Assembly: GCF_046237015.1 (NCBI RefSeq) | Contig: NZ_JBJYIN010000006.1 | Span: forward strand, 1-64,000 | Source: JBJYIN01 sp046237015 | Lineage (GTDB): Bacteria > Pseudomonadota > Gammaproteobacteria > Enterobacterales > Enterobacteriaceae | Reading direction: 5' to 3' | Length of the DNA: 64,000 nt | Shown: in pieces, positions 8,454 to 17,408 of the stretch | Position numbering within the stretch: the stretch's first letter is position 1 | Layout: each line of letters starts with the position of its first letter | Translations under genes and position numbers: made by a program | The notes under the pieces: model-generated | Seen by the model: only the letters and a program-made list of their open reading frames with translations | What the model was told of the DNA's origin: nothing | Database searches by the model: none

Positions 8454-8552
8454 ATGAAAGCCCTATCCCTAGTGATTAGCCTAGTCGTGATTAGCGTGGT
8501 GGTGATTATTATCCCACCGTGCGGGGCAGCACTTGGACGAAGAATGGCTTAA
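8454..8552 (+). CDS. ilvL: ilvGMEDA operon leader peptide
   Basis: A 32-codon leader peptide starting MKALSLVISLVV and ending ALGRRMA. Fifteen codons are regulatory: six Val, five Ile and four Leu, including the runs VVV and III. The tail IIIPPCGAALGR matches E. coli IlvL. Ribosome stalling at these codons when charged Ile, Val or Leu tRNAs are scarce prevents formation of the downstream terminator. It is too short for ordinary gene callers. A weak ribosome site precedes ATG 8454. Confidence 0.95.
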   Translation: MKALSLVISLVVISVVVIIIPPCGAALGRRMA

Positions 8553-8572
8553 AAATCAAGCCCGAATTCAAG

Positions 8573-8606
8573 AAAACCCCCGCACCGAAAGGTCGGGGGT
8601 TTTTTG
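8573..8606 (+). terminator. ilv operon attenuator
   Basis: A terminator with C-rich arm 8577-8586 pairing with 8591-8599 (one bulged C, GAAA loop) and flanking A/T pairs, followed by six Ts. It lies 20 nt after the ilvL stop and 86 nt before ilvG, exactly where the attenuator belongs. Confidence 0.93.
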
Positions 8607-8692
8607 TTGGGCGTAATAGTTAACGTAAGGGAACAGAAAATGAATGTCAGCATAAAATTCTGTTATTCCCATAAGATGTCGGGGAAATAACT

Positions 8693-10339
8693 ATGAATGG
8701 GGCTCAGTGGGTGGTACAAGCGTTGCGAGCACAGGGCGTGGAAACGGTATTTGGTTATCCCGGTGGGGCGATAATGCCCGTTTATGATGCGCTTTATGAT
8801 GGTGGCGTAAAACACCTGTTGTGTCGTCATGAACAAGGTGCTGCGATGGCCGCGATTGGTTATGCTCGCGCTACAGGGAAAGTGGGTGTTTGTATTGCAA
8901 CTTCCGGCCCCGGCGCAACGAATTTGATCACGGGTCTGGCCGACGCTCTGCTGGATTCTGTTCCCGTTGTTGCGATCACGGGACAGGTTGGGTCGGCATT
9001 GATAGGGACTGATGCCTTTCAGGAGATTGACGTTTTAGGATTGTCGCTTGCCTGTACAAAGCACAGTTTCCTGGTTGAGTCACTGGAGTCTCTGCCTGAA
9101 GTTATGGCCGAGGCGTTCGCGATTGCCAGCAGTGGTCGTCCCGGTCCGGTTCTGGTTGATATTCCCAAAGATATTCAACTGGCTGTCGGCGATTTTATCC
9201 CACACGTTGCGCCTGTTGATAATCACTTTGATTTTCCCGCTCAGAATATTGAATTAGCGCGTGACATGTTGGCGCACGCTAAAAAACCGGTGTTATATGC
9301 GGGTGGTGGTGTGGGTATGGCGCACGCGGTTCCTGCTCTGCGTGAGTTTTTATCCACTACCGGTATGCCTTCGGTCGTCACGTTGAAAGGATTAGGGGCT
9401 GTCGATGCGGCGCACCCTTCCTATCTGGGAATGATTGGTATGCACGGCACCAAAGCAGCCAATTTGATGGTACAGGAATGCGATCTGTTAATCGCAGTCG
9501 GTGCCCGTTTTGACGATCGTGTGACGGGGAAACTGAGTACGTTTGCTCCACATGCCAAGGTGATCCATATGGATATCGATCCGGCAGAACTGAGTAAGCT
9601 ACGTCAGGCGAACGTGACATTACAGGGTGACTTGAACGCGCTGTTGCCCGCATTGCAACAGACGTTGAAGATTGATGAATGGCTGCAACAAGCAGCGATG
9701 ATGAAAGCCGAGTATCCATGGCGCTATGACCATCCGGGCCAGGCCATTTATGCGCCAGCGTTGTTAAAGACCATTTCTGAACGGATGAGCGCAGATACGG
9801 TAGTGACAACAGATGTTGGACAGCATCAAATGTGGGCCGCTCAGCACATGACGTTCAGCCGGCCAGAAAATTTCATCACTTCCAGCGGGTTGGGTACGAT
9901 GGGGTTCGGTGTCCCCGCCGCCGTTGGCGCACAGGTTTCCCGTCCGGAAGACATGGTCATCTGTATTTCGGGAGATGGCTCTTTCATGATGAATGTTCAG
10001 GAGTTGGGCACCATCAAGCGAAAACGGCTGCCACTAAAAATCGTCTTGCTGGATAACCAACGCTTAGGCATGGTGAGACAATGGCAGCAGTTGTTTTTTG
10101 ATGAGCGTTACAGTGAAACCGATCTCTCCGATAACCCCGATTTTCTGACGTTGGCAAGCGCTTTTGATATCCCCGGCCAACGTATCACGCGTAAAGACCA
10201 GATTGATGTTGCATTGGATGCCCTGTTTAACAGCCAGGGGCCTTACTTACTGCATGTCTCCATCGATGAGTATGAAAACGTCTGGCCTCTCGTTCCACCC
10301 GGTGCCGGTAATGAAACGATGTTGGATAAAACCGAGTAA
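8693..10339 (+). CDS. ilvG: acetolactate synthase II, large subunit
   Basis: The 548-aa ThDP-dependent catalytic subunit that condenses pyruvate with pyruvate or 2-ketobutyrate, the first common step of Val/Leu/Ile synthesis. It has the N-terminal pyrimidine-binding domain with the catalytic Glu (LCRHEQGAAMAA, about residue 47), a central FAD-type domain and the C-terminal ThDP motif GDGSFMMNVQE (about 425). The frame is intact, unlike E. coli K-12 where ilvG is frameshifted. GGGGA lies upstream of ATG 8693. It is paired with ilvM 39 nt downstream. Confidence 0.97.
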   Translation: MNGAQWVVQALRAQGVETVFGYPGGAIMPVYDALYDGGVKHLLCRHEQGAAMAAIGYARATGKVGVCIATSGPGATNLITGLADALLDSVPVVAITGQVGSALIGTDAFQEIDVLGLSLACTKHSFLVESLESLPEVMAEAFAIASSGRPGPVLVDIPKDIQLAVGDFIPHVAPVDNHFDFPAQNIELARDMLAHAKKPVLYAGGGVGMAHAVPALREFLSTTGMPSVVTLKGLGAVDAAHPSYLGMIGMHGTKAANLMVQECDLLIAVGARFDDRVTGKLSTFAPHAKVIHMDIDPAELSKLRQANVTLQGDLNALLPALQQTLKIDEWLQQAAMMKAEYPWRYDHPGQAIYAPALLKTISERMSADTVVTTDVGQHQMWAAQHMTFSRPENFITSSGLGTMGFGVPAAVGAQVSRPEDMVICISGDGSFMMNVQELGTIKRKRLPLKIVLLDNQRLGMVRQWQQLFFDERYSETDLSDNPDFLTLASAFDIPGQRITRKDQIDVALDALFNSQGPYLLHVSIDEYENVWPLVPPGAGNETMLDKTE

Positions 10340-10378
10340 TGGCTGGCTAAACCGAATATCAGTATTGGAGAAAATAGA

Positions 10379-10639
10379 ATGATGCATCATCAGCTTTCCA
10401 TTCAGGCACGTTTCCGCCCCGAAGTTTTGGAACGTGTTTTACGCGTTACCCGCCACCGCGGTTTTAAGGTCTGCGCCATGAACATGGTACAGACGACAAA
10501 TAATGAACATATTAATATTGAACTGACCGTTGCCAGTCATCGTCCGGTAGATTTATTGTCGGCGCAGTTGAGTAAATTACTCGATATCTCCGATGTTGAT
10601 ATTCAACCGATGGCGGCAACACAGCAGATCAGTGCTTAA
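10379..10639 (+). CDS. ilvM: acetolactate synthase II, small regulatory subunit
   Basis: An 86-aa ACT-domain regulatory subunit (E. coli IlvM 87 aa), with family blocks RFRPEVLERVLRVTRHRGF and NINIELTVASHRPVDLL. It activates IlvG and makes AHAS II the isozyme insensitive to valine. Two adjacent ATGs open the frame. It sits between ilvG (39 nt) and ilvE (24 nt) in the same transcript. Confidence 0.95.
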   Translation: MMHHQLSIQARFRPEVLERVLRVTRHRGFKVCAMNMVQTTNNEHINIELTVASHRPVDLLSAQLSKLLDISDVDIQPMAATQQISA

Positions 10640-10663
10640 CGTACAACGTAAGGGAAATAAAAA

Positions 10664-11590
10664 ATGACAAAGAAAGCAGACTACATTTGGTTTAACGGTG
10701 AAATGGTGCCGTGGGCAGAGGCGAAAGTCCATGTGATGTCGCATGCATTGCATTATGGTACTTCCGTGTTTGAAGGGGTCCGCTGTTACGACTCGCATAA
10801 AGGCCCGGTTGTATTTCGCCATCGTGAGCATATGCAGCGTTTGCATGATTCCGCCAAGATCTATCGTATGCCGCTACAGCAGAGTGTTGAAGAGTTGATG
10901 GAAGCGTGTCGTGAAACGCTACGTAAAAATAATCTGGCCAGTGCGTATATTCGCCCGCTGGTCTTTATTGGCGATGTCGGCATGGGTGTGAATCCGCCAG
11001 ACGGCTATAAAACTGATGTCATCATTGCGGCATTTCCGTGGGGCGCTTATTTGGGTGAAGAAGCGCTGGACCAGGGGATTGATGCCATGGTGTCATCCTG
11101 GAATCGTGCAGCGGCGAATACGATACCGACCGCCGCAAAAGCGGGGGGCAACTACCTGTCTTCTCTGCTGGTAGGAAGTGAGGCGCGCCGTCACGGTTAT
11201 CAGGAAGGGATCGCGCTGGATGTTCATGGTTACGTGTCTGAAGGCGCGGGAGAGAACCTGTTTGAAGTGAAAGATGGCATTATCTTCACGCCGCCGTTTA
11301 CCTCTTCTGCACTACCGGGCATTACCCGCGATGCCATTATCAAATTGGCAAAAGGTCTGGGCTTTGAAATCCGTGAACAGGTGCTGTCGCGTGAATCGCT
11401 GTATCTGGCAGATGAAGTCTTTATGTCTGGCACTGCCGCAGAAATCACGCCGGTTCGCAGTGTTGATGGTATTCAGGTTGGTATTGGTAAGTGCGGCCCG
11501 GTCACGAAAAAATTGCAGCAGGCGTTCTTTGGCCTATTCACGGGTGAAACGGAAGATAAGTGGGGCTGGTTGGATCCAGTAAACCGTTAA
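10664..11590 (+). CDS. ilvE: branched-chain amino acid aminotransferase
   Basis: A 308-aa fold-type IV PLP transaminase that converts the 2-keto acids of Ile, Val and Leu to amino acids with glutamate. The PLP lysine lies in TAAKAGGNY near residue 160, with the family motifs GTSVFEGVRCY (about 40) and SGTAAEITPV (about 257). The length matches E. coli (309). It follows ilvM by 24 nt with GGGA before the start. Confidence 0.97.
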   Translation: MTKKADYIWFNGEMVPWAEAKVHVMSHALHYGTSVFEGVRCYDSHKGPVVFRHREHMQRLHDSAKIYRMPLQQSVEELMEACRETLRKNNLASAYIRPLVFIGDVGMGVNPPDGYKTDVIIAAFPWGAYLGEEALDQGIDAMVSSWNRAAANTIPTAAKAGGNYLSSLLVGSEARRHGYQEGIALDVHGYVSEGAGENLFEVKDGIIFTPPFTSSALPGITRDAIIKLAKGLGFEIREQVLSRESLYLADEVFMSGTAAEITPVRSVDGIQVGIGKCGPVTKKLQQAFFGLFTGETEDKWGWLDPVNR

Positions 11591-11662
11591 TTACTAGAGA
11601 TAAAATCAGACGATGGTTCGTTCCGCTGTCGTCCATTACGTTATTATTGGAGTAATAAGAGC

Positions 11663-13513
11663 ATGCCTAAGTACCGTTCAGCCACAACCACGCACGGCCG
11701 TAATATGGCCGGGGCCAGAGCTTTGTGGCGCGCCACCGGAATGACTGACGACGATTTTGGTAAACCCATTATTGCGGTCGTTAACTCATTCACCCAATTT
11801 GTTCCCGGTCACGTTCACCTGCGTGATTTGGGAAAACTTGTTGCCGAGCAAATTGAAGCGTCCGGCGGCGTTGCAAAAGAATTTAATACGATAGCCGTTG
11901 ATGACGGCATTGCCATGGGGCATGGCGGCATGCTCTATTCTCTGCCTTCTCGTGAACTGATTGCCGATTCAGTGGAATATATGGTGAATGCCCACTGTGC
12001 TGATGCCATGGTGTGTATCTCCAACTGCGACAAAATCACCCCGGGAATGTTGATGGCATCATTGCGCCTGAATATCCCTGTCATTTTTGTCTCCGGCGGG
12101 CCGATGGAAGCGGGTAAAACCAAGCTTTCCAATCAACTCATTAAACTGGATTTGATCGATGCGATGATTCAGGGGGCAAACCCCAATGTCAGCGATGCCG
12201 ATAGTGAACAAATTGAGCGTTCTGCCTGCCCAACCTGTGGCTCATGCTCGGGGATGTTCACGGCAAACTCAATGAACTGTCTGACCGAAGCGTTAGGGCT
12301 TTCTCAGCCGGGTAATGGTTCTCTTTTGGCGACACACGCCGATCGTAAAGAATTATTCCTGAATGCGGGGTCACGCATTGTTGGTTTGGCTAAGCGTTAT
12401 TACGAACAGGATGACGCAAGCGTATTGCCGCGTAGCATTGCCAATAAAGCGGCATTTGAGAACGCCATGACGTTGGATATCGCGATGGGTGGGTCCACCA
12501 ATACGGTATTGCATTTACTGGCGGCGGCGCAGGAAGGCGATATCGATTTCACGATGGCAGATATCGACCGTTTGTCACGCCAGGTTCCTCACCTGTGTAA
12601 AGTCGCACCGAGTACGCAGAAATATCATATGGAAGATGTACACCGTGCGGGTGGGGTCATCGGTATTCTGGGTGAGCTGGATCGTGCGGGATTATTGAAT
12701 CGCGATGTGAATAATGTGTTGGGTAAGACTCTGTCACAGACACTGGAAACGTATGACGTAACGGTGACACATGATGACAGCGTGAAGAAGATGTATTCCG
12801 CTGGCCCTGCGGGTATTCGCACGACGAAAGCATTTTCTCAGGATTGCCGCTGGGATTCTTTGGATGTAGACCGTCAGGAAGGGTGTATTCGTTCTCGTGA
12901 GTACGCATACAGTCAGGATGGCGGGTTGGCTGTTCTGTACGGCAACATTGCCGAAGATGGGTGTATCGTCAAGACGGCTGGTGTTGATAAAGGTAGCCTG
13001 ATTTTCCGTGGTCCAGCGAAAGTGTACGAAAGCCAGGATGATGCTGTTGAAGCCATTCTTGGTGGCAAAGTGGTCGCTGGCGACGTCGTGGTGATTCGTT
13101 ATGAAGGGCCGAAAGGCGGGCCGGGAATGCAGGAAATGCTGTATCCCACCACCTATCTCAAATCGATGGGGCTGGGTAAAAGTTGTGCGCTGATTACCGA
13201 TGGTCGTTTCTCTGGAGGAACGTCCGGTCTATCGATTGGGCATGCTTCACCGGAAGCAGCGAATGGTGGGACGATTGGTCTGGTTCAGGATGGTGACATG
13301 ATTGCCATTGATATCCCAAGCCGTAGCATCGTGCTGGAAGTGGCGGAAAATGAATTAGCCAACCGCCGTGACACTGAACTGGCGCGAGGCGACGCCGCCT
13401 GGACACCGCACGATCGCGATCGTCAGGTTTCGTTTGCGCTACGCGCTTATGCCAGTTTGGCAACCAGCGCGGATAAAGGGGCGGTGCGCGATAAGAGCAA
13501 GCTGGGAGGCTAA
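11663..13513 (+). CDS. ilvD: dihydroxy-acid dehydratase
   Basis: A 616-aa iron-sulfur dehydratase (IlvD/Edd family) that converts dihydroxy acids to 2-keto acids, the third step of Ile/Val synthesis. Conserved cysteines appear in SNCDKITPGML and CPTCGSCSGMFTANS, and the C-terminal GGTSGLSIGH motif is present. The length equals the E. coli enzyme. TTGGAGTAATAAG precedes ATG 11663. The TAA stop overlaps the ilvA ATG by one base (TAATG), so translation is probably coupled. Confidence 0.97.
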   Translation: MPKYRSATTTHGRNMAGARALWRATGMTDDDFGKPIIAVVNSFTQFVPGHVHLRDLGKLVAEQIEASGGVAKEFNTIAVDDGIAMGHGGMLYSLPSRELIADSVEYMVNAHCADAMVCISNCDKITPGMLMASLRLNIPVIFVSGGPMEAGKTKLSNQLIKLDLIDAMIQGANPNVSDADSEQIERSACPTCGSCSGMFTANSMNCLTEALGLSQPGNGSLLATHADRKELFLNAGSRIVGLAKRYYEQDDASVLPRSIANKAAFENAMTLDIAMGGSTNTVLHLLAAAQEGDIDFTMADIDRLSRQVPHLCKVAPSTQKYHMEDVHRAGGVIGILGELDRAGLLNRDVNNVLGKTLSQTLETYDVTVTHDDSVKKMYSAGPAGIRTTKAFSQDCRWDSLDVDRQEGCIRSREYAYSQDGGLAVLYGNIAEDGCIVKTAGVDKGSLIFRGPAKVYESQDDAVEAILGGKVVAGDVVVIRYEGPKGGPGMQEMLYPTTYLKSMGLGKSCALITDGRFSGGTSGLSIGHASPEAANGGTIGLVQDGDMIAIDIPSRSIVLEVAENELANRRDTELARGDAAWTPHDRDRQVSFALRAYASLATSADKGAVRDKSKLGG

Positions 13514-15063
13514 TGCTAATGGCGGTATCACAACCACTTCCTTCCGCGCCGGGGGGCGCGGAATACCTTCGGGCGATCCTGCGTTCACCGGTGTATGAAG
13601 TCACTCAAGTCACCCCGCTGGAGAAAATGGACAAGCTTTCTTCACGGTTGAGTAATGTCATTTTGGTTAAGCGTGAAGATCGACATGCCGTACACAGCTT
13701 CAAGCTGCGTGGCGCGTATGCCATGATGGCCGGGCTGAGTGATGAGCAGAAAGCACATGGCGTAGTGACTGCCTCAGCAGGCAATCATGCGCAAGGTGTG
13801 GCGTTGTCTTCCAGTAAGCTTGGCATCAAATCGCTGATTGTCATGCCGGTGGCAACTGCCGATATTAAAGTTGACGCCGTGCGGGGATTTGGTGGCGAAG
13901 TGTTGCTGTACGGTGCCAACTTTGATGAGGCAAAGGCCAAAGCGATTGAGCTGTCACAGCAACAGCATATGACGTTCCTGCCGCCGTTCGATCATCCGGC
14001 GGTGATCGCCGGTCAGGGAACGCTGGCGTTGGAATTGTTGCAGCAAGACGCGCATCTGGACCGGGTGTTTGTGCCCGTCGGTGGCGGTGGGTTAGCCGCC
14101 GGCGTCGCGGTGTTGATCAAGCAACTGATGCCGCAGATCCAGGTCATTGGCGTAGAAGCCGAGGATTCTGCCTGCCTGCGGGCGGCGTTGGATGCGGGTC
14201 ACCCGGTCGATCTTCCTCGCGTGGGGTTATTTGCCGAAGGCGTCGCGGTTAAGCGTATTGGTGATGAAACGTTCCGGTTGTGTCAGGAATATTTGGACGA
14301 TGTCATCACGGTTGATAGCGATGCGATTTGCGCAGCGGTGAAGGATCTGTTTGAAGATGTTCGAGCGATAGCAGAGCCTTCTGGTGCGCTGGCGTTAGCG
14401 GGGATGAAAAAGTACATTCAACAGCACCAGATTCAAGGTGAACGCCTGGCGCATATCTTGTCTGGCGCTAACGTGAACTTCCACGGTCTGCGTTATGTCT
14501 CCGAACGTTGTGAACTCGGTGAGCAGCGCGAAGCCCTGTTGGCGGTGACGATCCCAGAGAAAAAGGGAAGTTTCCTTAAGTTCTGCCAATTACTAGGTGG
14601 TCGTTCAGTCACGGAATTTAACTATCGCTATGCGGATGCCAAGAATGCTTGCATTTTTGTCGGTGTGCGTCTGACGCGAGGCTACGTTGAGCGTGAGGAA
14701 ATTATCGCAGAGCTGTCTGCTGATGGTTATGAAGTGGTGGATTTGTCCGATGATGAAATGGCGAAGTTGCATGTTCGCTATATGGTCGGTGGACGCCCTT
14801 CTAAACCGTTACAGGAGCGTCTCTATAGCTTTGAGTTTCCAGAGTCACCAGGGGCGTTGCTGAAATTCCTCAACACGTTGGGTACGCATTGGAATATCTC
14901 GTTGTTCCATTATCGCAGTCACGGTACGGATTTTGGTCGTGTATTAGCGGCGTTCGAACTGGATGAGCAAGATCCCGAGTTTGAGCAGCATCTACAGGCT
15001 TTGGGCTATGAATGTCATGATGAAACGCACAACCCGGCTTTCCGTTTCTTTTTGGCGGGGTAG
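13513..15063 (+). CDS. ilvA: threonine dehydratase (deaminase), biosynthetic
   Basis: A 516-aa PLP enzyme that deaminates threonine to 2-ketobutyrate, the committed step to isoleucine. The PLP lysine is in HSFKLRGAY (about residue 64) and the glycine-rich loop is VPVGGGGLAAG. Two C-terminal ACT-like regulatory domains (about 340-510, SYRYADAKNA-type region) mark the Ile-feedback-inhibited biosynthetic form. The start may be ATG 13513 or ATG 13519, which gives a better match to E. coli MADSQPL. It is the last gene of the operon. Confidence 0.97.
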   Translation: MLMAVSQPLPSAPGGAEYLRAILRSPVYEVTQVTPLEKMDKLSSRLSNVILVKREDRHAVHSFKLRGAYAMMAGLSDEQKAHGVVTASAGNHAQGVALSSSKLGIKSLIVMPVATADIKVDAVRGFGGEVLLYGANFDEAKAKAIELSQQQHMTFLPPFDHPAVIAGQGTLALELLQQDAHLDRVFVPVGGGGLAAGVAVLIKQLMPQIQVIGVEAEDSACLRAALDAGHPVDLPRVGLFAEGVAVKRIGDETFRLCQEYLDDVITVDSDAICAAVKDLFEDVRAIAEPSGALALAGMKKYIQQHQIQGERLAHILSGANVNFHGLRYVSERCELGEQREALLAVTIPEKKGSFLKFCQLLGGRSVTEFNYRYADAKNACIFVGVRLTRGYVEREEIIAELSADGYEVVDLSDDEMAKLHVRYMVGGRPSKPLQERLYSFEFPESPGALLKFLNTLGTHWNISLFHYRSHGTDFGRVLAAFELDEQDPEFEQHLQALGYECHDETHNPAFRFFLAG

Positions 15064-15108
15064 GTCATGTTGTCAAATATAGGTTATTTGGCGAAAGCAT
15101 AGCCTGCG

Positions 15109-15140
15109 GCGTGAGATTGGCATTATTGACAATCTCACGC
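15109..15140 (+). other. perfect 11-bp hairpin downstream of ilvA
   Basis: GCGTGAGATTG (15109-15119) pairs perfectly with CAATCTCACGC (15130-15140) around a 10-nt loop. No T-run follows, so this is not a classic terminator; a true terminator lies 35 nt further on. It may be an mRNA 3'-end stabiliser. Confidence 0.55.
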
Positions 15141-15174
15141 TGGATTCGCTGAGATGATATTGCGTATCAAAAGT

Positions 15175-15204
15175 AAAAAAGGCCATTTTGCAATGGCCTT
15201 TTTT
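15175..15204. terminator. bidirectional terminator between ilvA and the lipoprotein gene
   Basis: A perfect stem GGCCATT/AATGGCC (15181-15187 with 15192-15198) is flanked by six A and six T residues, so it works on both strands. It serves the converging ilv operon (+) and the lipoprotein gene (-). Confidence 0.92.
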
Positions 15205-15222
15205 GTCAATATTTACGCTCAG

Positions 15223-16119
15223 TTATTTAGCCCAAATACCATAGCTGACTAAAACGCCCGCTTGGCGAGAAAAATCGTTGTATTTTTCTCTCTGTTCTAA
15301 GGTGTTATTAGAGCGATCGCTGTTCACTGATGCTTTTATCAAATCGGACTGAATATCACTATATTGTTTGTACAACTCTTTATGGATGCCAACATCGTTG
15401 GTTTCCTTTAACTGTTTTAATAAGCTTACCAGCTTTTCTGCCTGCGTTTGGATTTTGGGATCAAGCCCGTTTGTGGTAGGGATATCATAGCTAAAAGCCA
15501 TGTTGATCGAATCTTTGTTTTCACCATCAGGGGAATTAACGGCAAGGTTTTCACCGTACTGATCGGCAATGTATTTAATCAGCTCTGGTTTATCAAAACA
15601 TTTAGATAGGATATTGCCGTTTGATTTTTTGTCACGGGTAGTAATTGATTCAGGGAAAGGTTCCCCCAGTCCATAGCTGCATTTAAACATATTTGCATCA
15701 ATGACAGAGGCGTTTGCACTTCTGGCGCTCATCTCTAATTGATGGCCATTAATCGTGATTTCATAAGTAGCCGGTTTGAAACTTTTTTCCTTTCCTTCAA
15801 CCGCATAAACTTCTGATAATGTGTAATAAACGTGGTTTTCCGGATTAATGATCCCGCCATTATTATTATCAAAAACCATGAATGAAAAGGTATCACCTTT
15901 ACTGTTTTCTAACTTGTGCTCACCTGGTGAAAGTTTGAGGGTATCCTTATGGCCTGGCAATACATCATAACTTTTCCCATCAACCTTGAATGTCATATTA
16001 TTGGTGGTAGGGTTACTGTAAGAAAATACGCCTTTCTGGCTTGTTGGATCTAAATCATCACAGGCAGAAACAGAAAGTGCAGCGAGACAGATTAACCCAA
16101 GTTTGAATGTTGCCTTCAT
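15223..16119 (-). CDS. hypothetical lipoprotein
   Basis: A 298-aa protein with a lipoprotein signal peptide: MKATFKLGLICLAALSVSAC, lipobox SVSA then Cys20. Asp at +2 and +3 (CDDLD) suggests retention in the inner membrane under the Lol rule. The mature part is hydrophilic, with an N-terminal beta-rich segment (about 35-130) and a helical, Lys/Gln-rich C-terminus. I do not recognise the family. The DNA is clearly more AT-rich than the flanking ilv genes and the locus is absent from E. coli between ilvA and ilvY, which suggests acquisition. A degenerate repeat end lies just upstream. Confidence 0.8.
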   Translation of the reverse strand: MKATFKLGLICLAALSVSACDDLDPTSQKGVFSYSNPTTNNMTFKVDGKSYDVLPGHKDTLKLSPGEHKLENSKGDTFSFMVFDNNNGGIINPENHVYYTLSEVYAVEGKEKSFKPATYEITINGHQLEMSARSANASVIDANMFKCSYGLGEPFPESITTRDKKSNGNILSKCFDKPELIKYIADQYGENLAVNSPDGENKDSINMAFSYDIPTTNGLDPKIQTQAEKLVSLLKQLKETNDVGIHKELYKQYSDIQSDLIKASVNSDRSNNTLEQREKYNDFSRQAGVLVSYGIWAK

Positions 16120-16146
16120 TATACCACTACCTCATTAGGGATCGTT

Positions 16147-16200
16147 TATACCCGTCATACTTCAAGTTGCCTGCGGCGTTGGCGTCGCTCATTACTCGGT
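16147..16200 (-). repeat. solo right end of the hairpin-chain repeat (inverted)
   Basis: TATACCCGTCATACTTCAAG at 16147 onward is the exact reverse complement of the right end of the 38086-38426 element. The match continues, with substitutions, into the adjacent GCGTTGGC...CTCGG part. Only about 54 bp is present. Confidence 0.65.
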
Positions 16201-16378
16201 TCATCCATGAGCCTCGCCCCACTATTGTCATGCAATTCGAATTATTTAGGGGATAGGTTAATAATTACTAAATTTAATCGGCGCAATATTAACATATTGA
16301 CAACGGTAGCATGTTCTAAATTAAGTCAAATATTATGGTTATTTGTCTATTACTTCTCAATGCAAAATAACTCTACTT

Positions 16379-16420
16379 GTCATACTTCGAGCTGTATGTG
16401 CGTTGGCTGTGTTCGTTATT
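16379..16420 (-). repeat. second, degenerate repeat end
   Basis: GTCATACTTCGAGCTGTATG followed by TGCGTTGGCTG resembles the same element end in the same orientation as the 16147 copy, with several substitutions. Two copies about 230 bp apart suggest repeated insertion or local duplication. Confidence 0.5.
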
Positions 16421-16547
16421 TGGCCTTCTATGGATCTTGCCTTATTGGCATTGCTAAACCGCATTCAAATAGGTTCCCTGTGGTATTTCCCCCATGGGAG
16501 CGTTATCTTTAATACCATTATTTAGACAGCATGGATGACAGAGCGTG

Positions 16548-17291
16548 ATGGCATCGTATTTCAATGGTTTTTCTCAGCAAGGGTTGACGTTCCTGCTGCA
16601 AGTCCGCCAAAACAATGACAAAGAATGGTTTGATGAGCATCGTATCGTTTACGACGAACAACTCGTTGCTCCATTCCGGGCATTGGTTGATGAACTCAGC
16701 CTGACCATGTTACAGATCGACGATCATTTTGAGACGCGACCCGCTATTGGTAAAACGCTATCCCGTATTCACCGTGATACGCGTTTCTCGCATGATAAGT
16801 CTCGCTATCGCAGCCACATGTGGCTGACGTTCAAGCGAACCCGGAAAGACTGGACGGATGCACCGGTCTATTTTTTTGAAATTACGCCCGATTTTTGGCG
16901 TTACGGTTTGGGTTACTACAGCGCGACACGGCAGACGATGGACTTATTCCGACAGACCTTGAGCGGCAACCCACAGGGATTTCTTGATGTTGCAGGATGT
17001 CTGAAGGATACCTTTACGCTGGAAGGGGAAAGTTACAAGCGGCCATTGGTGAAGGATCAGGCACCGGAACTGGCCGATTGGTACAATCGCAAATCTTTCG
17101 CGGCAATCTGTACCCGTAATGATATGGAAGCGCTATTCTCCGGCGATTTGGTGAAGACGCTCGCTCAGGGTTTTACCCAGCTTGAACCGCTTTATCACTA
17201 TTTGATGAAAATCGAAACGATGAAGAAAGCGGCTCAGGAAACGGAATCTGTTACGAAACCATTCCCCATGGATAAATGGTTTGAGCGGTAG
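16548..17291 (+). CDS. DUF2461 domain-containing protein
   Basis: A 247-aa cytoplasmic protein of the DUF2461 (TIGR02453) family. The N-terminal YFNGFSQQGLTFLLQVRQNN, then DKEWFDEHR, and the block KTLSRIHRDTRFSHDKSRYR (about 70-90) are characteristic. No biochemical function is established for the family and no catalytic motif is evident. I prefer ATG 16548 over the adjacent GTG 16545. It appears monocistronic, lying between the AT-rich repeat region and the YrbL-like gene. Confidence 0.85.
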   Translation: MASYFNGFSQQGLTFLLQVRQNNDKEWFDEHRIVYDEQLVAPFRALVDELSLTMLQIDDHFETRPAIGKTLSRIHRDTRFSHDKSRYRSHMWLTFKRTRKDWTDAPVYFFEITPDFWRYGLGYYSATRQTMDLFRQTLSGNPQGFLDVAGCLKDTFTLEGESYKRPLVKDQAPELADWYNRKSFAAICTRNDMEALFSGDLVKTLAQGFTQLEPLYHYLMKIETMKKAAQETESVTKPFPMDKWFER

Positions 17292-17408
17292 TGTGGCAAT
17301 AGTGTCGTAATAGAGTAAATAGAGCATCAACGAGATGCATTTATCGCTGCCCTTGACGTTGGATAGAGGTACTGTCTCTTCTATTTAATCAGTCATGGAT
17401 GAGATTGA

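Larger units (their letters stand above)
16120..16547. other. AT-rich intergenic region with repeat remnants
   Basis: About 430 nt between the divergent lipoprotein gene and the DUF2461 gene. It contains two inverted, partly decayed repeat ends (16147-16200 and 16379-16420) and must hold the promoters for both flanking genes. Short open frames here have no recognisable content and overlap the repeats. Confidence 0.5.

Noticed and set aside
9378..9809. 143-codon open frame antisense to ilvG
   Set aside because: Shadow of ilvG codon bias with low-complexity Ser/Arg/His content; no ribosome site and no family resemblance.
16207..16512. 101-codon open frame upstream of the DUF2461 gene
   Set aside because: It runs through the repeat remnants, has mixed composition and no similarity to known proteins; a second frame overlaps it. 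It is better explained as AT-rich intergenic DNA.
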